Source of the DNA: VXOI01 sp965261945
GTDB taxonomy: Bacteria > Chloroflexota > Dehalococcoidia > Lucifugimonadales > UBA3495
Assembly (NCBI GenBank): GCA_965261945.1
Contig: CBDHEF010000001.1
Location: 124,001-188,000 of the forward strand
Reading direction: 5' to 3'
DNA: 64,000 nucleotides
The position numbers and the translations under genes are program-made. Positions 54,660 to 63,051 of this stretch are shown here, piece after piece (positions within the stretch are counted from its first letter, which is position 1; each line of letters starts with the position of its first letter). The notes beneath the pieces are model-generated. The model was not told the origin of the DNA and searched no databases. It worked only from the letters and a program-made list of their open reading frames with translations.

Positions 54660-55664
54660 ATGGCAACGCATTTCTTCGGTCTGAAGGACCGGACGTTTTA
54701 CCATAGCCATGCTGTCGGCCGGAACGAATTCGCCGGCACCGGCTTCCGCAACCCGGTGGACATGGCAATCGCTTCCGACGGCACGGTTTATGTCGTCAAC
54801 CGCTCCTACGAGAACCGCCCCGACGGCGTGCACATGACCGTCTGCACTCTGGACGAGGAATACATCAGCGCCTTCGGCGAGTACGGCGAGGGCAACGGTC
54901 AGTTCGTCTGGCCCACCGCCGTGTCGCTTGACAGCGACGAAAACGTGTACGTCGCCGACGAGTGGCTGAACCGCATCACCAAGTTCACCCGCGACGGCGA
55001 ATACGTCAGCAAGTGGGGCGTCTCCGGTTCCGGCGAGGGCGAGATCAATGGCCCGTCCGGTCTGGCCATCGACTCCCACGGCCACATGGTCATTGTCGAC
55101 AGCAAGAACAACCGGGTCCAGAAGTTCACCCTCGAGGGCCAGTACATCGACAGCTTCGGCTCCGAGGGTAGCGGCCCCGGCCAGTTCAACCTGCCCTGGG
55201 GCATCGCTCTCGACAAGAACGACAACATCTACATCGCGGACTGGCGTAACGACCGGATACAGGTTTTCAGCCACGACGGCGAGTGGCAGCAGTCCATCGG
55301 CTCCACCGGCGATGGCGTCGGCCAGTTCAACCGCCCCAACGGCGTGGCCGTTGACGCCGACGGCGACATCTACGTTGCCGACTGGATGAACAACCGGGTC
55401 CAGGTCTTCGCTCCCGACGGCCGTTTCATCACCCAGTTCGTCGGCGACGCCACCCTCTCCAAGTGGGGCAAGGACAAGCTGAATTCCAACCCCGACATGA
55501 TTCGGCAGCGGAATCTGGCCTACGTCAACGACCCCACCTACGAGCAGAAGTTCGCCCATCCCTGCGGCGTCCGCATCGACGACAAGGGCCGCGTCGCGAT
55601 CATCGACCACACCCGCGGCCGCATCCAGGTCTACGTCAAGGAAGACGAACCCGTCCTCCGCTAG
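54660..55664 (+). CDS. NHL-repeat beta-propeller protein
   Basis: 334 residues with about six NHL-type blades, for example FVWPTAVSLDSDENVYVADE, INGPSGLAIDSHGHMVIVDS, NLPWGIALDKNDNIYIADW and NRPNGVAVDADGDIYVADWM. No signal peptide; binding scaffold expected. It follows DUF1501 by 78 bases with the same codon bias, so it is probably part of the same transcription unit. Its ligand is unknown; NHL proteins may bind proteins, RNA or metabolites, or be lyases or hydrolases. Confidence 0.9.
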   Translation: MATHFFGLKDRTFYHSHAVGRNEFAGTGFRNPVDMAIASDGTVYVVNRSYENRPDGVHMTVCTLDEEYISAFGEYGEGNGQFVWPTAVSLDSDENVYVADEWLNRITKFTRDGEYVSKWGVSGSGEGEINGPSGLAIDSHGHMVIVDSKNNRVQKFTLEGQYIDSFGSEGSGPGQFNLPWGIALDKNDNIYIADWRNDRIQVFSHDGEWQQSIGSTGDGVGQFNRPNGVAVDADGDIYVADWMNNRVQVFAPDGRFITQFVGDATLSKWGKDKLNSNPDMIRQRNLAYVNDPTYEQKFAHPCGVRIDDKGRVAIIDHTRGRIQVYVKEDEPVLR

Positions 55665-55692
55665 ACCAACCGGCAGCACCGGCAACGATGTA

Positions 55693-55714
55693 GGGGCGCA
55701 CAACCGTGCGCCCC
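55693..55714. repeat. GGGGCGCAC-AACC-GTGCGCCCC palindrome
   Basis: Nine-base arms; same family as 35629. It lies after the NHL gene. Confidence 0.8.
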
Positions 55715-55806
55715 TGCTGTTTGCTTGACACTTATCGCCAACAGTACGTAGCATAATGACGTCGGGTGCCCCCAGTTGGCTCGAAATGGCTTGCCCAGCC
55801 CGACAT

Positions 55807-55837
55807 CACCCTCTGACAGTACGGAGGAGGGTTTTTT
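55807..55837 (+). terminator. Candidate intrinsic terminator
   Basis: CCCTC and GAGGG arms around a 13-base loop, then TTTTTT (55832-55837). It would end transcription of the DUF1800-DUF1501-NHL unit about 140 bases after the NHL stop. Confidence 0.5.
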
Positions 55838-55850
55838 CTTCGGCATTGAT

Positions 55851-55872
55851 ACAATGTTGAAACCTACATTGT
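55851..55872 (+). promoter_or_regulatory. ACAATGT-N8-ACATTGT dyad before a small gene
   Basis: Perfect 7-base arms 13 bases before the start of the 95-residue gene. Possible operator; could also be chance. Confidence 0.35.
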
Positions 55873-55884
55873 TAGAGGCGCAAA

Positions 55885-56172
55885 ATGAACGACAATAAGC
55901 TGCACGATGAATTGCAGTCAGCAGGAATAGAATGGTTCGCTGAATACTATCGAGAGTTGTCGGACTGGTCGGTGTCAAACAAGAGCCTAATCGAAATGTT
56001 TATCACAGAGAAGAACTATACAACAAATTCCAGTCGAACAAAGGTCTACTCAGGGCGCAGAATCATCAGAGCCGGACGCGGGAAGGATGCGCTCATTTTG
56101 ATAACCAGCTCAAAGAATGAGCGGGCTGCTGTCCTAGCCCAAGGGCTGTTGATACATAGCGTTGAGAATTAG
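55885..56172 (+). CDS. Small hypothetical protein
   Basis: 95 residues, GAGG upstream. Mixed helix-strand pattern: NDNKLHDELQSAGIEWFAEY, YRELSDWSVSNKSLIEMFIT, then a basic part KVYSGRRIIRAGRGKDALIL and AQGLLIHSVEN. The codon use and GC (well below 50 percent) are unlike the surroundings, suggesting transfer. No family recognised. The position behind a terminator and a small dyad suggests independent expression. Confidence 0.55.
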   Translation: MNDNKLHDELQSAGIEWFAEYYRELSDWSVSNKSLIEMFITEKNYTTNSSRTKVYSGRRIIRAGRGKDALILITSSKNERAAVLAQGLLIHSVEN

Positions 56173-56271
56173 CCACCACCGCCAATCCATTGGAACCTAG
56201 CAGTCCGGCCCTTGGTCATCCCGTCGCCAATCCGGGACACAAGAAGGGCCGGAAACCCCGGCCCCTTTTCT

Positions 56272-56574
56272 TTATGCTTGTTGTTCTCCCTGACTAGGGG
56301 GCGCTGGTATCTGTACGCGGAATATCGTTTCACCGTCGGTTTCGTGGCGATGCGTACTGAGAGCGTCAATCAATCGCCGGATTTCCGACATCGTTTCGGC
56401 GTGTTGCGCGTCCGACACTTCACGGGAATGCGGGATTTCTTGAGCCAGCAGTTCATCGTTCTTTTCTTGTTTACCCAGCCGGTAATGGACGCTGCCCACA
56501 AAACCTACGACGGCAATTAGTACGACCAGCAGTGCGGCGATTGTGGTTGCAGTTGGTCCGTCTGTTTCAATCAT
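56272..56574 (-). CDS. Small single-pass membrane protein
   Basis: 100 residues from ATG 56574; the ORF extends upstream into element B but that part is repeat. One transmembrane helix (TTIAALLVVLIAVVGFVGSV, residues 9-28), then a charged helix (KQEKNDELLAQEIPHSREVS) and ETMSEIRRLIDALSTHRHET. No family is recognised. Function unknown. It is transcribed away from the element. Confidence 0.5.
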   Translation of the reverse strand: MIETDGPTATTIAALLVVLIAVVGFVGSVHYRLGKQEKNDELLAQEIPHSREVSDAQHAETMSEIRRLIDALSTHRHETDGETIFRVQIPAPPSQGEQQA

Positions 56575-56612
56575 ATAGCCACTCTGCGGGTATCGTATCA
56601 CAGCCAAAATAC

Positions 56613-56778
56613 TAGGTCCTGTTGACATTCTCGAAATCAAGCGGCCCGGCAACCCTATACCGTCATTCCCGCGAAAGCGGGAATCCAGAACGCTGTTAGG
56701 CCAGCTATGTTCTCTCCCGTTAGAAGAGCCTGGATTCCCGCTTTCGCGGGAATGACGGGGAAATGTCAACAGAACCTA
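56613..56778. mobile_element. MITE-like element family B
   Basis: TA at 56613-56614 and 56777-56778, inside CTAG; terminal inverted repeats GGTCCTGTTGACATT and its complement with one mismatch. The interior holds two copies of ATTCCCGC-type palindromes (CATTCCCGCGAAAGCGGGAA and the reverse, around 56663-56757), so the whole element could fold as a long hairpin. No transposase. Its right end contributes the TAG stop codon of the minus-strand gene at 56776. Confidence 0.8.
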
Positions 56779-57141
56779 GGGAGAAGGGGCCTCCTCTTCT
56801 TCCGGCCCGTGGGGCATCCCGTTGTCGATCCAGGCGACAATTTCCTCGATTTCATCGCGCGGCATGAACGGCCCGCGCAGCGGCATCCGCCCGGACGTGC
56901 CCACGCTGCGGGCAAACGAGCGGACAAGCTGCGTCTCTCTGCCGGGGACCCCCGGCTCAATGGCGCGGATGCCCGACAGCACGGAAGCCTGTAATTCCTC
57001 CGGCGTTTCCCAGTAGTATGCGTGGATGCCCGGCAGAGGCTCGCGGCCCCACCGTTCCTTCCACTTTTCCATTACCCTGTCCAGGAGTTCCTTGACCCTG
57101 GGCCAGTAGACCACATTCTCGTTGCTGGAACCTTCGCTCAT
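56776..57141 (-). CDS. Small hypothetical protein, possible redox-associated
   Basis: 121 residues from ATG 57141 (GGGGAC upstream). It contains NVVYWPRVKELLDRVMEKWK, GREPLPGIHAYYWETPEELQ, and a C-terminal MPRDEIEEIVAWIDNGMPHG. The last motif looks like the terminal helix of c-type cytochromes ('E...I..WI..G.P'), but no CxxCH is present, so no heme binding is claimed. The stop TAG overlaps the end of element B; removal of the element would retain it. Function unknown. Confidence 0.55.
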   Translation of the reverse strand: MSEGSSNENVVYWPRVKELLDRVMEKWKERWGREPLPGIHAYYWETPEELQASVLSGIRAIEPGVPGRETQLVRSFARSVGTSGRMPLRGPFMPRDEIEEIVAWIDNGMPHGPEEEEAPSP

Positions 57142-57205
57142 GTCCCCTAACCCAAATTCAGATTGTTGTCGCCGTGTTGTCCGGCATTTCTGCGCCAGAA
57201 CATTA

Positions 57206-57231
57206 TTGATTCCCGCATAGGCGGGAATCAA
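57206..57231. repeat. TTGATTCCCGC-ATAG-GCGGGAATCAA palindrome
   Basis: Perfect 11-base arms. It shares the ATTCCCGC core with the palindromes inside elements B and C. Confidence 0.8.
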
Positions 57232-57282
57232 GAGATGCGCCGGGAATAACGGGGCTGGATTGGCATTGGCGGGCTGGCCCGG

Positions 57283-57774
57283 TCAGCGGGGATGCTCGCT
57301 CACCGTTTCCCGTTGCAGCAGCTCTATGGCGTGATGTAGAACGGGCTGTACCACCTCGAGGCACTCCCGCACGCCCTTGGTGCTGCCCGGCAGGGTGATA
57401 ATCAGCGTGTTGCCGCGAATACCCGCCACCGATCGGCTGAGCATGGCCATCGGCGTGAACTCCAGGGTTTTGGCCCGCATCGCCTCGGCCAGCCCCGGCA
57501 CTTCCTTGTCCAGGATCGACAGGCAGGCTTCCGGCGTAACGTCGTGGCGCCCCAGCCCCGTGCCGCCGGTGGTGACAATCAGGTCAACCCCCGGGGTGTC
57601 GGCCCATTCGGCCAGCCGTTCCGCTATCGTGGCGCGGTCGTCGGGCACCACTTCGGAGCACACAACCTCGAACCCGTCGGTCGTCAGCATATCGCGGATG
57701 GCCTGGCCGCTGGTGTCCTCGCGGTTGCCCTGCGCACCCGAAGTGCTGACCGTCAAAACGCCCAATCCCAACAT
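57283..57774 (-). CDS. MoaB/MogA-family molybdopterin biosynthesis protein
   Basis: 163 residues from ATG 57774, with GGAGGG seven bases upstream. Adenylates molybdopterin before molybdenum insertion. Seen: GVLTVSTSGAQGNREDTSGQ, IVTTGGTGLGRHDVTPEAC with the GGTG substrate loop, MLSRSVAGIRGNTLIITLPG and STKGVRECLEVV. It is close to remnants of CoxL/CoxM molybdenum enzymes (59.9-62.8 kb), so may have served them and others. Whether it is the MoaB or the MogA type cannot be decided. Confidence 0.9.
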   Translation of the reverse strand: MLGLGVLTVSTSGAQGNREDTSGQAIRDMLTTDGFEVVCSEVVPDDRATIAERLAEWADTPGVDLIVTTGGTGLGRHDVTPEACLSILDKEVPGLAEAMRAKTLEFTPMAMLSRSVAGIRGNTLIITLPGSTKGVRECLEVVQPVLHHAIELLQRETVSEHPR

Positions 57775-58059
57775 AATGCCCTCCGCCGGAAATAATACCA
57801 TAACCCGCCGAACCGGAAAACGCGGACGGGAAATCTGTTAGTTGTTTCCTCTCCCTCCGGGGAGGGTTAGGGTGGAGCGTGTCTGTTCCTGAGCGAGTAT
57901 CGTCTGTGCCAAGAATTCACTCTGCACCCCTACCCTCCCACCCTGGAGGAAGGGATATTAAAAAATTCTGGACTTGTCCAGCCCGCGTTGACAACCCAAC
58001 GACCCGCGACTATATTCACTACGAATTTCGCTGGAAAGCTGACCTCTGGAAGCGAACCG

Positions 58060-58449
58060 TTGAAGACCGACCCCAATTGCGTCTTTTGCCAGATAGTCGC
58101 TGGAAAATCGCCCGCGCGGGTGCGCTATCTGGACAACCACACAATCGTGATCGTCAACAAGCTGGACTGGGTTCCCCTTATGTTGCTGGTCATGCCCAAG
58201 GAGCATCTGTCGCAGATAGGGATGTGGGACAGCGGCCTTTTGCCGCGCCTGGGCAAGCTGGCGGTGGATATGGGGGCGATGTACTCCCCCAACGGGTTCC
58301 GCATCCTGTCCAACTTCGGGCGCGACGGGCTGCAGAGCCAGAGCCACGGTCATCTCCATGTGGTCGGAGGGACCTTCCTCGGCCATTACGTCGAGCATGA
58401 CATCGGTCCGTCCTCCGCCCCCAGCCCATACCCGGCCCGGCCCCGGTAG
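58060..58449 (+). CDS. HIT-domain (histidine triad) hydrolase
   Basis: 129 residues from TTG 58060, where GGAAG lies seven bases upstream and homology starts (KTDPNCVFCQIVAGKSPARV). An in-frame TTG at 57988 would add 24 residues. The catalytic triad shows as SQSHGHLHVVGGTFLG (H-x-H-x-H-x-x). Such enzymes hydrolyse nucleotide phosphoramidates or dinucleotides. The upstream gap 57775-58059 carries a C/T-rich palindrome and no gene. Confidence 0.88.
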   Translation: MKTDPNCVFCQIVAGKSPARVRYLDNHTIVIVNKLDWVPLMLLVMPKEHLSQIGMWDSGLLPRLGKLAVDMGAMYSPNGFRILSNFGRDGLQSQSHGHLHVVGGTFLGHYVEHDIGPSSAPSPYPARPR

Positions 58450-58477
58450 CCAGAATCTTTCGAGGGAGCAAACCGAC

Positions 58478-59254
58478 TTGGCTGAGACAATCCTTTACGA
58501 AAAGCGGGACAACATCGTAGTTATGACCCTGAACCGGCCCGACGCTCTGAACTCCATCAACCGGCAGTTGCGCGGCGAACTGGCCGAGGCGATAACCGAG
58601 TTCGACAGCGACCCGAAGGCCTTCGTCGCCATCATAACCGGCGCCGGACGCGCCTTCTGCGCCGGACGCGACCTCAAGGAGCGCGCCGAGGACAACGCCG
58701 AGGGAGTGCAGGCCCGCGCTTCCCACAGCATGAGCCCCGACAGGCCCTATATGTGGCCGACAACCTGGAAGCCGATGATTGCCGCGGTGAACGGGTTCGC
58801 CCTGGCCGGCGGCTGGTCCATAGCTCAGATGTGTGACCTCCGCCTGGCCTCCGAAGACGCCAAGCTGGGCATCACCGAGAGCAAATGGAGCCTGCTGCCG
58901 CCCTTCGGCACCATCCTTCCCAAGATGATCCCCATGTCGGCAGTGCTGGAGCTGGTATTCACCGCCGCCCCCATCACGGCCCAGCGAGCCTACGACATCG
59001 GTTTCCTCAACAAGGTAGTCCCTGCCGAAGACTTGATGGAAGAAGCCATGGCAATGGCCCAGCAGATTGCCGAGAACGCTCCCCTTGCGGTGCAATACTT
59101 CAAGGAACTGGCCTACCGGGGCCTGAATATGTCCACCCAGGACATCTCATCCCTCACCTACCACATGTACGACCGGCTACTCACCACCGAAGACAGCAAG
59201 GAAGGCCCCCGGGCCTTCGCCGAGAAACGCAAACCCAACTGGCAGGGCCGCTAA
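58478..59254 (+). CDS. Enoyl-CoA hydratase/isomerase family protein
   Basis: 258 residues from TTG 58478, with GAGGGAG upstream; the in-frame ORF begins earlier inside the HIT gene but that overlap is unlikely. Crotonase-fold signatures: VVMTLNRPDALNSINRQLRG, AIITGAGRAFCAGRDLKERA (CoA oxyanion hole), VNGFALAGGWSIAQMCDLRL, and a typical helical tail. It hydrates or isomerises enoyl-CoA. The acyl-CoA dehydrogenase at the right end of the window is a possible partner, though not co-transcribed. Confidence 0.9.
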   Translation: MAETILYEKRDNIVVMTLNRPDALNSINRQLRGELAEAITEFDSDPKAFVAIITGAGRAFCAGRDLKERAEDNAEGVQARASHSMSPDRPYMWPTTWKPMIAAVNGFALAGGWSIAQMCDLRLASEDAKLGITESKWSLLPPFGTILPKMIPMSAVLELVFTAAPITAQRAYDIGFLNKVVPAEDLMEEAMAMAQQIAENAPLAVQYFKELAYRGLNMSTQDISSLTYHMYDRLLTTEDSKEGPRAFAEKRKPNWQGR

Positions 59255-59283
59255 CCCTTCTCCACCCAACCCGCGGAGAGCAG

Positions 59284-59310
59284 TAGGGGCGGGTTTCAAA
59301 CCCGCCCCTA
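59284..59310. repeat. TAGGGGCGGGTTT-C-AAACCCGCCCCTA palindrome
   Basis: Perfect 13-base arms; identical to the palindrome inside family A elements, here free-standing. Confidence 0.85.
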
Positions 59311-59363
59311 GCGTTTCTGCAATGACTGTACTTTGTGGTTCGGTCGGGCCGGAACTATATGCG

Positions 59364-59939
59364 CTAAACGTCCGCCTTGATAACCCCTTCATCTTCCAGT
59401 GCAATGCAGATATCGACCACCATCTCCATCTCCATCTCGATCCGCAGCCGGTCGAAAATGTCGTCATAACAAAGGTCTGGCTCTACGCCCAATAGTTCAA
59501 GTATCTCCCCCTGCGCATCTTCCCGACTGACCGGCCTGTGGCAAATCTCCTCTGGAGGCTCCTCCGCGGTCGTGGCCGTCAGCTTCATGCCCAATGCTTG
59601 GACAATGCGCGAAAACGTCGCGAAAGAAAGGCTGGGGTCTTCTGGCGGGCGCGTGGTATGCCGCGCCCGCCAGTTGTCTTTATCCCCTCCGCATAGAAAG
59701 ACAATGGTGGAATTGCCTTCTCTGAGGAAATAAAGACGATAACCAGGTCCGTAATCAATCCTCATCTCAGAAAATTGGCTGCCAATGGACCTGATGTCAC
59801 CAAATCGCCCCATTGCAGCATTGTTCAATCGAGTGTTAATTCGACGGACCGCGTTTTGGTCTCGCAGCCTGTTGACCCATCGCGTGAATGTGGCGCTCTC
59901 AACTACGTCATATAGTGGATTATTCTCAATTATTCTCAA
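59364..59939 (-). CDS. Fused toxin-antitoxin remnant: HI1419/RelE-like killer and HTH antitoxin tail plus unknown domain
   Basis: 191 residues, TTG start. Residues about 8-88 match the addiction-module killer protein family: YDVVESATFTRWVNRLRDQN, AAMGRFGDIRSIGSQFSEM and RIDYGPGYRLYFLREGNSTI, then VFLCGGDK. It then runs straight into DPSLSFATFSRIVQALGMKL, which is the end of a typical XRE-type antitoxin. A further 60 residues (EDAQGEILELLGVEPDLCYD and FDRLRIEMEMEMVVDICIAL) have no recognised match. A deletion that joined the operon's two genes is the simplest reading. Whether active is unknown. Confidence 0.6.
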   Translation of the reverse strand: MRIIENNPLYDVVESATFTRWVNRLRDQNAVRRINTRLNNAAMGRFGDIRSIGSQFSEMRIDYGPGYRLYFLREGNSTIVFLCGGDKDNWRARHTTRPPEDPSLSFATFSRIVQALGMKLTATTAEEPPEEICHRPVSREDAQGEILELLGVEPDLCYDDIFDRLRIEMEMEMVVDICIALEDEGVIKADV

Positions 59940-59953
59940 TCACGTTTTGCGGT

Positions 59954-61385
59954 TTATCCTCCGCCCGCCTCCCGTATCAGGCGGCGGATGCGGTCGGGGC
60001 TCAGCGGCATTTCCTGCACCTGCACCCCCAGCGGAGCCAGCGCCTGCGACACGGCGTTTGCCAGATCTGCGCCGGTCGCAACAATTCCAATTTCCCCCCC
60101 CGCCCTTGACTCCCAGCGGATTAAGAGGCGACGGCGCCAGGTCCATCGCCCGCGTCTCGAAGTCCGGTATGTCGGTGGCCGTGGGCAACAGGTAATCCAT
60201 GAATGTCCCAGCCAGCAACTGTCCCTGCTCGTCGTAGACCAGTTCCTCCAGGGTGGTGGCGCCCACGCCCTGGGCTGCCGCGCCGGTTATCTGCCCCTTC
60301 AGCAGCAGCGGGTTGATGACATGGCCCACGTCCTCAGCGATGATGTAGCGCACGATGTCGATTTTCCCGGTCTCCGCGTCCACCGCCACGTGCACTGCGT
60401 GAGCGCCGCATGGGTAGATTTCCTGGGACGACTGGAAGTAATAGCTGGCTTCCAGCCCGGCCTCGCCCGGGTTGTAGCGGCTGGCGGGGCCGGCCAGTCG
60501 CAGCGCTTCCGGCAGGGTCAGCGTCAAATCGGTGTCGCTGGCGCCATCCTTCCGGTGGACCATGCCGGCGGTCAACTCCAAGTCCGACGGGTCAACATTC
60601 AGGTAAGCCGCCGCCATCGCCATCGCCAGCGCTCGCTCCCGCAGTTTCTGCGCCGCGCCGTAGACGGCGTTGCCCGCCAGCGTCGTCCCCCGGCTGGCGT
60701 AGGCGCCGCCGCGGTAGGGCGTCAGGCCGGTACTGCCGTGGTAGACGGCGATGCTCTCCATGGGTACGCCCAGCCCGTCGGCGCTAATCTGCGCGAAGAT
60801 GGTCTCGTGGCCCTGCCCCCATGGTGGCGATGCCGAGGTAGACTGCGACCTCCGCCTTTGGCGCATCCTCGCCTGCTCCTTGTCCCGGATACGGCTCCAC
60901 CCCCCGCTCGCCGGGCAGCGGACTTCGGTGTGGGCCGCCTGCGTTGCTGACGACGATTCTCGCGCCTTCGCCGGGGTCACCGGTGCCGGCGCTCTTGACG
61001 AAGCAGGCGGTCCCGACTCCGTATACTTGCCGTCCACATTCTGCCCGATGAGCGGCTTCAGCGATTCGTAGTCAATGTCCTCCAGAGCCTGCCGAAGCAA
61101 CGCCGGGTAGTCCCCGCTATCGTAGATGATCGAGTACGACTCGGGCCGTGTTCGCCACAGCTCGTAGGGCATCATCTCCGGCTGAATGAGATTCTTCAGG
61201 CGGAACTCCGCCGGGTCGATCCCCAGATCGGCGGCCACCATGTCGAACATTCGCTCACGGAAGAAGCAGGACTCGTAGCGGCCCGGCGCGCTGAACGTTC
61301 CCATGCCCACCTTGTTGGTCAGGACGCACTTCACGTCCCACTGTTAGTTGGGAATGTAGTACGGCCCCGGAAGCAGCGCCGTTGC
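59954..61385 (-). pseudogene. CoxL/xanthine dehydrogenase molybdopterin subunit, 3' two-thirds, broken
   Basis: Residues resemble the second half of CoxL-type enzymes: CVLTNKVGMGTFSAPGRYES, IATMG then GHETIFAQISADGLG, DAETGKIDIVRYIIAEDVGH and the end EIGIVATGADLANAVSQALA in an alternate frame. Defects: a TAA at 61346-61344 where homologues have Tyr (PYYIPN-stop-QWDVKC); frame breaks near 61025 and 60825 that cancel each other; and a third at a run of eight C (60094-60101). Correcting it gives the expected end at 59954. The 5' part is missing (see 61686-62210). Confidence 0.7.
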
Positions 61386-61397
61386 CGAGCAGAGTTA

Positions 61398-61606
61398 TCA
61401 GGTCCCTGCCTTGCGAGTAAAGTAAAGGCGGTACCCCGGTCCGCAGTGAATACGCATTTCAGAGACACCAACACCAATAAACCGGGTATCCCCCAGATTT
61501 CCCATCCTGGCACGGTCAGCGGCTATACGTATACGGTTATGTGCCCGCTGTCACGTAACCCTTCATGCCATTCTCGGAATTCAGGAGTCGTTTGAACTTC
61601 GATAGG
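61398..61606 (-). pseudogene. Broken HI1419/RelE-type toxin gene fragment
   Basis: Frame 1 reads IEVQTTPEFREWHEGLRDSG; after a break near 61545 another frame reads NRIRIAADRARMGNLGDTRF, then IGVGVSEMRIHCGPGYRLYF and TRKAGT-stop at 61398. This matches the same killer family as 59364-59939. It lies between the two CoxL remnants, so it was probably inserted there or moved there by rearrangement. Confidence 0.6.
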
Positions 61607-61685
61607 AAATGATGCCTGAATTGTGGCTCACCGTTAGTTCAGATTTATATGGGAACAGATCGGCAGGGACCACATCGTAACTGCC

Positions 61686-62210
61686 TTATTCACTTGCTGC
61701 CCAGTTCGGCGTATCATCTTCCACCCACAGCGGCAGCGGCGCATCGGCGACGGCGTTGCCCACGGCGGTGAAGGTCCCGACGGCGCCTGCTTCGCCCACG
61801 TCGCCGTCGCCGAACTCCCGGTGAAACACCACGTTGTCTTCCATCCCGGCGTGGATCACCGGCGCGTCGGGAGCCATTGCCTGTTCCAAGCCCCCGATGA
61901 CCGGCAGCGGCTCGTACTCCACTACCACCGCCTCGGCCATGTCCTGCGCCGCGTGGGGCGTCGTGGCAGCCACGGCGGCGATGGGGTCGCCGGCGAAGGT
62001 CACCTTTCCCGGCGGCATGGGGAAGCGGTCGTAGGGGCGGGCGAACTCGCTGGAGCCGGGCGCGGCGGGGCGCACCGGGTTCACATGGGGCAGCGCCTCA
62101 TCGGGCGTGATGACTCCAATGGCCCCCGGAACCCTCAGAGCCTCTTCGACGTTGATGGACTTGATGCTGGCATGGGCGATTTCGCTGCGCACGAAGGCCG
62201 TGAAACACAT
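61686..62210 (-). pseudogene. CoxL-like N-terminal fragment fused to a CoxL C-terminal end
   Basis: It reads the N-terminal hammerhead part (MCFTAFVRSEIAHASIKSIN, GVITPDEALPHVNPVRPAAP, KVTFAGDPIAAVAATTPHAA, EYEPLPVIGGLEQAM). Within a few residues of GDGDVGEA it passes into AGAVGTFTAVGNAVADA, which fits the very C-terminus of CoxL-type proteins ('GEAGA.G....NAV.DAL'). A deletion of about 550 codons therefore seems to have joined two distant parts. The true start is lost: the 5' end is joined out of frame to the CoxM fragment. Confidence 0.65.
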
Positions 62211-62221
62211 CCCCGGCAGAT

Positions 62222-62849
62222 ATTGTCGGCGTCGGTCCGCAGCATCGCCACGGCGCCCACCAGGGCGAAGTCACCTTCGCGGCGGCTCACTTCGCGGAAG
62301 CCCCAGCGCCAACCATCGCCTGGCCGCAGCGGCCGCCGGATTTCGGTGATCAGTTGCTCCGGCGCGAGGGAGGTAATCAGCGGAGCGATGGCGAAGTTGG
62401 CGGCGGCTATCGTCAGCGGCCCGTTGCCGTCCGCCACCACGAACTCGGCGTCCAGCGCCGTGCAGAACGCCGGAAGTTCGGCGGCGGGGTCGGCATGGGC
62501 AAGGCTGCCCCCGATGGCGCCCCGGTTGCGAATCTGGAAGTGCCCGATGTGGGAAATGGCGGCGGTCAGCATGGGGAAGGCGTCCCGGATGGCGCCGGAA
62601 CGCTCCAGGTCCTTCTGGCGGGTGAGGGCGCCGGCGATTATCGCACCGTTGTCGGAGGAAATCCCGGCCAGCCCGGCCACGCGGTTGATGTCAATAACCA
62701 CCGCAGGCCGCACCAGCCGCAGATTCATCGAACGGCATCAGGCTCTGGCCACCGGCCAGCGCCTTGGCGTCCGGGCCATGCTGGGACAGCAGTTCCAGCG
62801 TCTCGTCCAGGGTGGTCGGAGCAAAGTAGTCGAACTTGGCTGGCTTCAT
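62222..62849 (-). pseudogene. CoxM-like FAD-binding subunit, frameshifted and 3' truncated
   Basis: From ATG 62849 it reads MKPAKFDYFAPTTLDETLEL and KALAGGQSLMP; one extra base near 62730 changes the frame, which continues NLRLVRPAVVIDINRVAGLA, RNRGAIGGSLAHADPAAELP (FAD-binding) and WGFREVSRREGDFALVGAVA. It ends abruptly at LRTDAD near 62222, where CoxL sequence begins, so the last 100 or so residues are deleted. The [2Fe-2S] CoxS subunit gene is not present. Confidence 0.75.
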
Positions 62850-62865
62850 ACTCTTTTCCTCTCCC

Positions 62866-63050
62866 TAGGGAGTGTCGTCATATTCACCGTCATTCCCGCT
62901 TTCGCGGGAATCCAAAGGCTATTGGCAGCAAATGCGTATTTGCCAAATACCGGATTCTGGGTTCCCGCTTTCGCGGGAATGACGGAAACACGCGCTATGA
63001 CGGAAACAGACGCTTGGAGACCGATATTCTTAAATTGACGACACTCCCTA
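62866..63050. mobile_element. MITE-like element family C
   Basis: TA at 62866-62867 and 63049-63050; terminal inverted repeats GGGAGTGTCGTCA, perfect over 13 bases. Inside are two opposite ATTCCCGC palindromes, as in element B. No transposase. It lies upstream of the CoxM remnant. Confidence 0.8.
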
Positions 63051-63051
63051 A

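Noticed and set aside
56776..57141. c-type cytochrome
   Set aside because: The C-terminal motif is suggestive, but there is no CxxCH heme site.
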